Shown here in pieces: positions 11,717-21,260 of a DNA stretch of 64,000 nucleotides. Each line of letters begins with the position of its first letter. The stretch's first letter is position 1. This DNA comes from Pisolithus tinctorius. Taxonomy: Eukaryota; Basidiomycota; Agaricomycetes; Boletales; Pisolithaceae. The notes beneath the pieces are model-generated. The model did no database searches. It saw nothing but the letters and a program-made list of their open reading frames with translations, and had not been told where the DNA came from. A program made the translations under genes and the position numbers. The stretch spans positions 434,001-498,000 of the forward strand of contig JANFAH010000048.1 in assembly GCA_024663395.1 (NCBI GenBank), read 5' to 3'.

Positions 11717-12388
11717 ATGATCGTTGTGTGGGTAGCACAGAATTCACGCTCAGTAGGGGATGACCATACAACTATGCTTCCAGGTTAATCGGAACCCCAA
11801 GCTCTGGGAAAATCTCGGTGAGATTCGATGAGCTCCAGCGAAGTCGACGGTTCTAGCTATTGCACAGTTCGTACGCATGCTCGCGGGGGGTCGGTTACGC
11901 CAGGCTGCAAATAACCGGATGAGGGTCACGGCCACCAAGGTCGATGTGCGGGGCAACAGTGTTATCCTTCTTGACACTCCTGATCTCGGATCCCTCGTGA
12001 ATGGCCGAGAGGTGGTTGTGCGTGACATTCTCAATCTAGTGAGCAAGTGGTTGCGAAAATCGAGGTGAGGATGACAACATAGTGAAGTGCAACCTGGAAT
12101 TTAAGATATCACAGACGCAATGCTCTTACTGGTATACTTTATTTCCAAAACATAGATGGTGGACAAGCCGTGCCGCCCGATATCGAATGCTTGAGCGAGA
12201 TTTGCGAGTCAAATGACCTCTACTCGTCTGTGATCCTGGTTGCTACTGGCGAGCAGTTGAGGGAGGTTGAAGCTGGAGGGGATGCAGGAAATCAAGGGGC
12301 TAGAATATTTCCCTACCTGGATATCAGAGAGTCGGCGGAGGAAGCAATAATGCTGGTCACTCACACTAATGCACAAATGACGGGTTAA
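11717..12388 (+). CDS. Small P-loop GTPase-like protein, copy 2 (altered P-loop)
   Basis: Four exons (11717-11727, 11784-11817, 11868-12064, 12115-12388) keep phase and give about 171 residues. Exon order and splice positions match the copy at 73-791. The P-loop reads GTPSSGKIS: the Ser/Thr that normally follows the invariant Lys and binds magnesium is Ile. G3 is LLDTPD. The downstream segments GILYFQN, ILVATGE and SAEEA are present. The reading frame is open throughout, so the protein may be made but may bind nucleotide poorly. The start is the only in-frame ATG and leaves a very short first exon; an upstream start cannot be excluded because an in-frame stop lies close by. Confidence 0.65.
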
Positions 12389-12680
12389 TCTGTATTCATT
12401 TATCTACACGACACGAATTCTCATGTACGGGCCAGAAACCGCGCCCCGATCACATACCCTACCGTCCTGCTAGTCAGTGACCACCACTGAATGGATTCAA
12501 GGAACCGTTACGTACAATTCGAACGTCCAAGGCAGGTTGCCCACCGGGCTTAGTGACTGACGAGACTACTTTCGAAGTTGGGCCATTCACGCAATAAACC
12601 TAAGAACGGGAGGAGATGAACCTACGCTCGTTTTGGGGAACACAACTCACCTGTACCATTGTCCCGGGGCGCCCGCCACC

Positions 12681-12781
12681 AAAACGGGCCCTCCATGGCC
12701 CTCCATCAGCTGGAAGCCGTAAAGTGAAATTATTATAGCAAGTTCGCTTGGAGGCCCTCCATAAACGTGGTTAAGGGCTAG
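12681..12781 (+). repeat. Left copy of an outer inverted repeat (GGAGGGCC-rich)
   Basis: The block AAACGGGCCCTCCA followed about 75 bp later by TCCATAAACGTGGTTAAGGG recurs in inverted orientation at about 18882-18959. Several GGAGGGCC-like, nearly palindromic motifs sit nearby (12751, 12819, 13181). It could be the terminus of a larger or non-autonomous DNA transposon that contains the Tc1-like element. No target-site duplication is evident. Confidence 0.45.
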
Positions 12782-13400
12782 ATGATGGCATTATGATCGG
12801 AAGAATGTTCCTTGATCTGGAGGGCCTCCATGAACACTCAATGACTGAACGAACTGCAGTTCTGACTCTGAACTCAAGCTCATGTCAGTCCAGCTGACAC
12901 CGCCGTTACCACGCCAGATCATCGTTGGGCTCCCATTTATTTTGACTAACATATTTCACCCAGTGAGCATGTGGAAAGCTGTAGAAATTCTGGGCGATGC
13001 GAGACCCTTGACCACGTGTTATCGATCGCTACGGCAGGATCTCAACCTCAATATGGTCATATTAAAGAATCTGTTGTCAGTAAATAGCTGGGCCTCGCTG
13101 TAGCCGCATGTATCGCAGCTCCGTGGAAAATGGAGATTTGTAAATACCTCTCCTTGCCTCATGTGCTTATATAAACCTTGGAGGGCCGTCCTATCCTATC
13201 ATCGCGACACCGTGGCTGGCGCTTGGCCAATCGTCAGATCACACATTATCCCGACCTACGCCTGGTAGTTACATCATGGCTTTGGTCACTGAACGAGCTG
13301 AAGTGCGTCAAGTGTAGGTTCACACACATCATGATTGCTCAAACACAATAAAGGTGGGTAACCCAGTAATTCCTAATGCAAGTCCCAAAAAGAAAGTACG
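12782..13400. other. Repeat-rich intergenic DNA
   Basis: No gene recognised. Further GGAGGGCC-type motifs occur at 12819-12831 and 13181-13190, with a TATATAA-like stretch just before the second. Confidence 0.4.
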
Positions 13401-13522
13401 CAACGTCTGCCTTGCGATCATAGCCTGTTTCTCACGACTTGTTTGTGTAGCCGCGTTTTGACGGACATCCCAATTGCGCGCGAACACTGTGTCTCTATCC
13501 GGGTCCGAGTGGGACGCACTGT

Positions 13523-14195
13523 TTGCAACCTATCAGCTGTACCACCGTTCCGGAGCATTTTGAGAGTCATGGAATAAAGGCTATCTATCGTGCAGTGGAG
13601 GTTACCTGTCAGTGGGAGGGCTGTTTCCAAAGTGTTGCGCGACACAATTTTGTCCGTCATGTTCGGGAAAAACACCTTGGGCACACAAGGGGGGGATTAG
13701 CTGCCCTTAACTCCGGGAAAAGTCGCCGACAACACACTTCTTTTCATGCGGCGGCTGATGATGTAGAGCCTTCGAACGAAGTAAGCAACATTCACTTTAT
13801 TTACAATTGTGGTCTGTCTTTCACGCCATGCCTCCGTGTAGTCTCATATTGATGAGCGTGCCAATCGTGCAAAACAACTATGCCAATACCAGGACCCTGA
13901 TAGGGGACTCTGTATGCTGGAGATCACCTGTGCCACCGTATCAGAGCACTTTGCGACTTATCATGGAGTTAAGGCCATGTCCCGTAGTCAGTTGGTGGAC
14001 TGCCGGTGGGTTGGCTGTGTGGATAAACGTCTGCGACGACACAGCTTTGTCCGTCACATCAGGGAAAAACACCTCGGTCACACAAGGGGATCGGTTCTCA
14101 AGTCCGAGAAAGCTCCCGGACAACACAGTTTAGGTGCCGCCTTACATGGGGAGGCCGATAAACTCGTTGAAACTCAAGATGCGGCGGCCGTTTGA
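13523..14195 (+). CDS. Small protein with two C2H2-like zinc-finger repeats
   Basis: Two similar open blocks, 13523-13783 and 13914-14195, each carry one finger of the form C-x4-C-x11-H-x4-H. The first reads CQWEGC then NFVRHVREKHLGHTR; the second CRWVGC then SFVRHIREKHLGHTR. Both are preceded by a related ATV.EHF segment. A GTAAGC donor follows the first block, so they may be exons of one gene or tandem duplicates. The RHxREKHLGH signature occurs in many small Agaricomycete proteins of unknown role; DNA or RNA binding is inferred. Starts are uncertain. Confidence 0.5.
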
Positions 14196-14411
14196 TCCTC
14201 TTACGTATAGATTGCGCCTGTATCAATATGCCATGAAGTTTTCGAAAGTCGAGTGACCACTGTGATCATCTGAGAAAGGAAATCCGTGCTATTTCATTCC
14301 TGCTGCTTTTGTTCCTCAAACGAACAGCCTATTTAGATACAGTACATTCTCGGCAATCTGTCGAGCACGGCGATGGGCCCAGGACCCGTTGTGATCAAAG
14401 TAGCTAGCTTA

Positions 14412-14489
14412 CTGTCTATTTCAGGCAAGTTGGCCACGTGACTTTTTATGTAAGAAAAAAAGCACCCAACTTCCGTCGACCATATCTCC
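14412..14489 (+). repeat. Left terminal inverted repeat of the Tc1-like element
   Basis: 78 bp starting CTGTCTATTTCAGGCAAG and ending CATATCTCC, the reverse complement of 18541-18619 apart from one mismatch and one indel. Confidence 0.9.
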
Positions 14490-14659
14490 CCATCAACCAC
14501 TCGGAAATCAGTAAAAACAATGCCATTCGACTCGGAAAAAATCAGAGATTGCAACTAGGGTTGACCGATTACTTACAGGTGACTTTTTTCAAATCAGTAT
14601 TTTGGGCTGCCTCGGTATTTCATACTTGGGAAGTTACTGACTGCCAGCGTGTTGAAGGC

Positions 14660-15864
14660 ATGCGACAAGGGCAGAAAATTGCCCCTGAGATACAATGGGC
14701 CATCGTACGATTGTCCAGGCGGCTCGAAAATGAAGAAATTGCTATGTGCCTTGACCTCTCCACCCGCTCTGTCCAACGCATAATTTCTCATTTTCATGTT
14801 CATGGGACCATCCCAAACTCGGAGGAGAAGTCAGCTCAAACTGAACAGAAGAATAATCGGCATCTCTGGGATGTTGATGTTGAGGTATGTGCTATAATTT
14901 TCATGACCACTTGGCATGCTACATATGTCATACTGATATCATTGTAGTTTCTGCTTGGCACTATTTGGAAATCACCTGATCTCTACCTTGATGAACTCCA
15001 GGAAATGCTGGCAGTATTCTGTGGTGTTGAAGTTTCGCGTTCGACTGTTTGGCGAACCCTTCATAGATCAGGATTTACGATGAAAAAGGTACGAGCTGAG
15101 TTGTTTTCATGTCTATACCATTGTGTGCTCACTTCTACAGATTACACGTGTTGCAGCAGAACGTTCTGTGCAAAAGCGCCTTGAATATATTGCTAGGATA
15201 GGGAAATATGAACTGGAACAATTGGTATTTGTCGACGAGAGCTCTGTTGACCGCCGCACAACCTATTGTGGGAGAGCATGGTCAATCAGAGGAACAAAAG
15301 CTCAGCGCAAGGCATTTTTTGTGCATGGGCGACGGTAAGTCCTTATCCTGAGTTGTTGCGGTTCCTGCTGAGTGCATTGAAGCTTTTCTGTTCTCCCAGC
15401 GCTTTCACTTGTTGATGGTATTCTGCACTGTGACATTGTCGAGGGATCTTTTGTACAGAGACATTCATGCGCTTCATCGAAGGATTACTCAACAACATGC
15501 AACCCTATCCAGCACCGAATTCGGTGATTGTGATGGACAACTGCCAGATCCACAAGCATGCAGACATTCAGAACATGATTGAAGCTAGGTAATTTCTAGT
15601 CATCGTCATTTCATATATTTTACAAGCTGATTGTTGAACAGTGGAATGCGATGTGAATACTTGCCACCATACTCTCCCGATCTCAACCCAATCGAACTTG
15701 CCTTCTCGGCTATGAAGTATCACCTCCGCCACAATGGAGATTTCATTCGAATGGCCATGACAGAGCTGTCAGACAAAGAAATCTATACCACCCTACTCAA
15801 GGCTTTGTGTGTCATTACTCCGGAGGATTCGTTCGGTTGGTACTCGCATTGTGGTTACATTTGA
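14660..15864 (+). pseudogene. Tc1/IS630-type DDE transposase, five exons, one frameshift
   Basis: Exons 14660-14884, 14948-15088, 15141-15334, 15383-15588 and 15642-15864 join in phase apart from one base missing in exon 4 near 15447-15452 (a run of four T where five restore the frame). The product would be about 330 residues. The N-terminus has helix-turn-helix features (AIVRLSRR, LSTRSVQRIISHF, VSRSTVWRTLHRSGF). The catalytic triad of the DDE domain sits in LVFVDESSVDRR, VIVMDNCQIHKH and PPYSPDLNPIELAF, with a third acidic residue 34-like spacing after the second Asp. It would cut and paste the element by its inverted repeats. The frame break could be a true mutation or a homopolymer error. 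Confidence 0.85.
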
Positions 15865-16051
15865 TAGACATATTTGCATCTTGTCCTTCCTGTAGTGAAT
15901 GAGAATGTTGTAGTTGTGACTGGTAGCCTGTGAGATCGTGTAAAGTGCTAGGCGACATGAGGCTTTGGAGACCACACAAATACATAAACTTTCTTGCTGC
16001 ATCCATGCTACCAGTCGAACATCGGATTTGAACGTTGAACATTGAACATCC

Positions 16052-18194
16052 ATGCCTCCAAAAAAGCGTAGCAAGAATGCTCAGCCCATGATAGGTGTGT
16101 TTCTGACTTGCATCACAGTGTCTCACTCACTCACACCTATGCTACAGAATCCACTGGACTAAAACCTGGGGCATGCTCTAACTGTCAAAAGCGCAAGATA
16201 CATTGTAACATGTCTTCTGGAGCTGCTGCATGCTCTGCATGCACAAAGAGTGGATCTGAGTGTATTCCTCAGGAAAGTCAAACTCGGACTCGTAGCAACA
16301 CCACTCCACCCATGGATGCTCAAGGGACCAGCAGGGCAAGCGAGGGCCAAGGACATGAAAAACCCAATAGTGCTGCTCCGCAACCCACCACCATGGGTCC
16401 AACTGATAGCTGGGCCAGACACCAATGCCAGCTAGAGTCAATGGCGCAAAAAAACAAGGCCAGCATCGCACCAACATGCAACATCCCTTCATCGAATCCC
16501 ATCCCTGAACTTGAGGACACATACAACCCTGGCACTGACTTTTTTCAATTAGATGTACCTACTACAACTGAGTTCATCAGCGGTATCACTGGCTACAACT
16601 CGGATATTGGGATGGAGACATATGAAAGTGGAAGTGTTGAAGAGATCAACATGGATGCCTTGATGAACAGTACTGATGACTCCGATGATGGGGGAAATTC
16701 AACCTCAGGTTCGGAGGACCTTGACAGGCGCATCGCACAATATCTCCGCCAGCGTTCTAAACCAACAGTTGGACACGCCCCTGGCAAACGGCAGCCTGGA
16801 AGACCCAAGGGCAGCTCAAAGATGGCAGTGGCTGAAGCGGTCACCACTGAGGAGCCCGAAACACATCGTATGTTATTATTTTCTAAACCTATTGTATAAC
16901 TCACTGACTTCACCCTAGCCTTCATGATCCAGTGTGTTGTTCGCCGACCCAATGGATCAAATTCACCCTTTGAGGTGTCATCCAATATCTCGCTCAACAA
17001 TCTTCGTCACACCGTCGCTGAAAAATTAGAACGTTTTCCCGCGCATATTTTACTATGATATCGATTAGATTCTGATAAGGCCAAAGCTGGAGTAACTTCA
17101 ATAAATACAGGCGAGGAACTTGATATTTTCAAGAAAAGGATGGGGGAGCTCATCCTCCCACGACGTCTCACCAATGGAAAGCTATCCACCCAACCATGGA
17201 AGAGTGTTGTTGTGTGCTTCGAAGATGGAGGTGCTGGAAATCCTGGTAATGTCAATAATGTGCCAGTATGTATGAGTCGCTTTCACACATATTCAAAGTC
17301 CCTTACATTATTTTTAGGGTAAAATGGACTCACGTACAATGTCCTCTACAAGAAATAAGCCTGCTCCAGCAGCCACTGGCCAGTTAGAGGGAAACAGTCG
17401 TCGTGAAGAACTCATTGCTAAACTCCAGGACCGCTGGAAATGTGGAACGCACTCAAAAGGCCCTGAGTCCCCACAATACTGCTATTCTCCAAGCGGGAGC
17501 AGTGTTTGCTATCATCTGACTCACTCTAATTTGTTATACTGGGCTGCCGAAATTGTATGTTTCATTTTTTCATTCAGTCCTACAATACACTTATGGTTTG
17601 TAATGATATCAGATGGAAGGGAAAGCGACTGTGGATGAGAAACCTATTGGGGTCCGGACTGGTGACGCAAAGCCACGTAGCTGCACAACTACGACAGTGC
17701 CGCAAATGGGACATCTACTGGCAGGGTTTCCTGGCGGGCCATATGGCTTCCTCCCTCCTTACATGCAACCAAATTTGGGCTATCCGATGGGTGATTTTGG
17801 ATGCTACCCACCTAACCAGCCCCTCGAGAACCCAATCAGTAATTTTGGACAGTACTACGATCCCAATCAGCCCTCTCAGACCCACCCTCATGATCCAACA
17901 CTGACATCATCTCCCAGTACATCATCTTCACCCCCACTCCCACCCACCGACATCATTTCATGGTTTTCATCTCTTGATCTCAACGAGCAACGGAATGCTG
18001 ATGGTGTGACTTTTGCACCATTTGGGCACATGCTGGCAAAGAAGGGTTTTGTTCGTATATCACAGCTAACTCCCACATTTGTCAAGCTCCAAGACTTGCA
18101 GGTGTGGCTCGGGATTGAGGTTGGGACAGCTATTCTGATTATGCAGTATGCAGAGGAGGATTGGAATGCTGTGAGGTCAGGAGCCCGTGCTTAG
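16052..18194 (+). CDS. Transposon accessory protein: Zn2Cys6 + AT-hook-like + C-terminal SAM-like domain
   Basis: Exons start at 16052-16094 and 16148; later junctions are near 16870/16919, 17270/17321 and 17555/17612, with the stop at 18194. The N-terminus is basic (MPPKKRSKN) and is followed by a fungal zinc cluster: CSNCQKRKIHC and CSACTKSGSEC, both C-x2-C-x6-C. An acidic Ser-rich stretch leads to an AT-hook-like RQPGRPKGSS. The middle exons resemble a conserved Agaricomycete segment (YRLDSDKAKAG, WKSVVVCFED, ELIAKLQDRW, SVCYHL, VDEKP). The end (WFSSLDLNE to IMQYAEEDW) looks like a SAM-type helical domain. An in-frame TGA at 17056-17058 interrupts the third exon directly before YRLDSD. The gene lies inside the transposon on the transposase strand, so a DNA-binding or regulatory role in transposition is possible. 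A captured host gene is the alternative. Confidence 0.7.
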
Positions 18195-18540
18195 GTTGCA
18201 GAGTGTCTATCATCCCACATGTCTACTGCTGTCAATTGTGTCTTGTCGTTATCAATGTCCTTGCACAATTTTTTGTGCCTCACGTCCTTTCTTTCAATGT
18301 CAACCACAGCCTCAAAGTGTCAAAGAATGTTATCGAACATGCGCCGAATAGCTACCCCACTGATATTAGTGCCAAATGGTTGTCTACATGTAGTACATAG
18401 CTCGAGACCCATATCCCGAGGTCACTAAATACCGAAATTGTCCAACCACATTTTTTAGACCTCGGTCATCTGAAATCAAGTTCCGTCATTTCTTCCGAGT
18501 CAAATGGTATTTCTTTCATTGAATTCCGATGGTGCGTTGA

Positions 18541-18619
18541 GGAGATATGGTCGACGGAAGTTGGGTGCTTTTTTTTCTTACATAAAAAGTCACGTGGCCA
18601 ACTTGCCTGAAATCGACAG
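18541..18619 (-). repeat. Right terminal inverted repeat of the Tc1-like element
   Basis: 79 bp, inverted copy of 14412-14489, with TA directly outside. Confidence 0.9.
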
Positions 18620-18881
18620 TAAGTATCCAAGTGTGCACACTACCTAGTCCGCCCTTCATGCATATTAGGCATAAGGCAAGGGACCAGTCGACACGCGCGT
18701 GTAACTGCGACACGTACAAGGAAGACAAATAGGACAACATGTGTTGTCCATGCTCCTGTCAGGACAGCTTTTTGGTAGACACGTGTATGACATATAAGGA
18801 ATATGCGCATACACGGTGACCCCACACCCTAACCACGTTTCATGAGTCCTCCACGGTGTTATCCCATACTGAGTTCCCTCC

Positions 18882-18959
18882 GAGCCCTTAACCACGTTTA
18901 TGGATTTTAATGTCCTATAACAATGGACGAAAGTCCTCCAACTGTTGGAGGGCCCGTTT
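18882..18959 (-). repeat. Right copy of the outer inverted repeat
   Basis: On the minus strand it begins AAACGGGCCCTCCA at 18959 and includes TCCATAAACGTGGTTAAGGG further in, matching 12681-12781 in inverted orientation. Confidence 0.45.
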
Positions 18960-18962
18960 GGG

Positions 18963-19084
18963 ACTGATTATCATCGTTCATCTGCGGGCATAGTTTCGTT
19001 CGCCACGTCCGCGAGCACCGTCTCGGACACAAGGAACCCGCTGCCGCAATGGATGAGTGTAGGTGTGTCCCCTCCCTGTTTGAT
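18963..19084 (+). pseudogene. Zinc-finger remnant
   Basis: Directly after the outer repeat one frame reads HSFVRHVREHRLGHKEP, the C-terminal half of the finger seen at 13523-14195, but with no upstream cysteines and a stop shortly before. It looks like the broken edge of a zinc-finger gene at a repeat boundary. Confidence 0.45.
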
Positions 19085-19291
19085 GCATGGAAGGCTGAAC
19101 TTTGAAAACAGCATTGTCAGTCACTGGGCCCGATGAACAATCTGCGAATTGTGTGTAATGATTCCCTGTACCTATTCAGTGGCGACCGCTGACCGGCAGC
19201 GCAGTAGGATTTCTGATTGAAGGGCATTCAAGATCTCGTACCTGAGAATCTTTATTTCGCTATGAACGAATACAGGTCAACCTTCACTTCC

Positions 19292-19990
19292 TCAATTGTC
19301 AGTGATCACAGCGACCGCCTCTTCCGCCGACTCCTTCGTGTTGATAAAGGGAAACGCCTTCGCCCCCCGAGACATTGCCTCCCGCCATATAGTTGTTTCT
19401 AGCTCAGGGAGCTCGAATAGCCGCTCGCCAGTCGCAACTAGCACGATGTCGGTCGCTTCGCAAATTTCACCAAAGGAGTCGACGTTAGGCGGTGCGGTTC
19501 GTTCACCGTCCGTGTTGTGGAAGTACAGTATTCCACCAAGGGAATCGCGTCTGTGCCAGCTTGAATCCCAAGATGCAGTTCATTATGTTGCCATCCTCAC
19601 CTCAATTTTTGTAACCGGTTCCTTATCATATCGCGAACATCACGCACCGAGACCTCTTTGCCGTTCACGAAGGAGTCGGCGGCAGGGGTGTCAAGAAGGG
19701 TGACGTCTCTACCTCCCACATTCACCGTGATGGCCGTGACGCCATGGGTTGGACACCTATTGGGTCGGCCTCTGAGCTTATGTACGAACTATCCAAAAGT
19801 TAGGGTATATGACTTCGCCGGAACTCATCAAATCTTACAGAGTCTTTCCCTGAGTCTGAGGACCCGACCAACCTGCGGGCAAAATTGTGAGATTTATGTT
19901 TGTAGTCTACGACCATGTGTGTTACTCACGCGATGATCGTATTGTCTTCTGTATGTACTGCGGAATCAAGTTTGTCAGGAAATGTGCCGT
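19292..19990 (-). pseudogene. Small P-loop GTPase-like protein, copy 3 (start lost, P-loop altered)
   Basis: The four-exon layout matches the copy at 73-791 and phases are kept. The codon aligned with the start of copy 1 is ACG at 19988-19990, and no nearby in-frame ATG replaces it. The P-loop reads GSSDSGKDS, with Asp where Ser/Thr should follow Lys. G3 is LLDTPA. The last exon is well preserved: GILYFHN, IVLVATGE, IWREAMSRGAKAF, ESAEEA, then the stop at 19292. It is probably non-functional as a GTPase. A nucleotide-independent product from an upstream exon is possible. Confidence 0.65.
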
Positions 19991-21260
19991 GTATCGAGGG
20001 AAGGAATTACCGCTACGGCTTACACAACACCACTGAGAGAGGTAAGTGATAAGTAAAAGAGAACGGAATTTTTATGAACTGACCATTCTTTGGGACGGAG
20101 TGTGTTGGGGGAAGGATGGGACTATCTCTTATGATATGGCACTTAATAAGTGGAAAACGGAGCATGGGTAAGGCATGGCTGCACGCCTCGAGGCCAGACC
20201 TGAGCAACGTGTTGCAATTCCATGTGTGTTGAGCAGACTGACGACTCATATACACAACGTCAGCATTATTGCCTTTGCATCCCGTCACATCCGACACCAG
20301 ATTCCCTGTACTGGTCACTCTCATTGTCGCGAAGATACCACCGTCGTATGGTGTTGCTTTCGTTTTTGCCTCCCTCCCGGGCTCAACACCCCTATGACAT
20401 TTCCGAAGCGCGGTGCTACACAGCCGTCATCGCTATGTCGATGGACTGCAGATAACAACCTAGAATTGTTAGGCGATGCCTCCCTCGTTCGTGCCGCTGC
20501 GGACCGCGTCGAGCGATTGTCAAGAGGAACGCAATATAACGCAACGGAGCACGGATTTTCACTTATGGCACGCTTTGGGTGGGCGTCAAGGACGTCACGG
20601 CATGAGTCCTTGGAAGTCGAAGCATCAAATCTCGTAAAGGCGGGTATTGATGAGTATCCTTTCGGCTTCACATTCCTCAACATATGGGCCCTGCAGACGC
20701 AATGATCTGAGCTGGTGACGATCTCGAACGGCGGGGATTGTACTACCGTCACCGTCGCCCTTGTTGATGTTTTGTAGCGGGCATCGGGACACTCTTACAC
20801 CTCATCATCGCCGGGTTCAGCGCTGATGATATGGTGGAGAGTCCTCGCACTGTCATTGACCCCATTAACCAAAATACCCTGGCAAAATACGAGCAGGTTT
20901 TCGGGCAATAAATTGGAGAGGGCGTTCCCGTTCTCAGTCCGACCCCCCCCTGACGCGCTTCGCAATGCCGATGACAACCAAAGTATACTTAGAGACCACA
21001 ACACCCAATAGCCGCGAGCAGGCTGGGAGAACTGTTGATTTACGAATCTATATTTGCAACGACGGAATATATGTATTGGAAGGGGAGTCGGATGATGCTG
21101 CTTACGATTAATAGAGTAGAATAGTATTGTACTATGCAAAAAAGCGTGCAAATTGATGGATAGGATGGTGTGGACAAGCAAGGGTGACTACGAAGCGGGG
21201 ACGGGTGAGAAGTAAACCAGATCGGCGAGAAGCGGGACATTGGAACTCCTCAAATCAGTT
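19991..21260. other. Intergenic, no supported gene
   Basis: Overlapping open frames of 176 residues (plus) and 143 residues (minus) at 20175-20752 show no family features, and neither has splice or paralog support. The distal part is the 3' flank of RPO41. Confidence 0.45.

Larger units (their letters stand above)
14412..18619 (+). mobile_element. Tc1/mariner (IS630-type) DNA transposon with two genes
   Basis: The 4208-bp element is bounded by near-perfect inverted repeats (14412-14489 and 18541-18619) that start CTGTC and differ by one substitution and one A in a poly-A run. A TA dinucleotide lies immediately outside each end (14410-14411 and 18620-18621), as expected for this superfamily. 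Inside are a transposase gene and a second gene on the same strand. The near-identical ends suggest recent insertion, although each gene carries one apparent lesion. Confidence 0.85.

Noticed and set aside
20175..20752. Overlapping 176- and 143-residue open frames on opposite strands
   Set aside because: No recognisable motif, no partner exons and no paralog; most likely chance open frames.
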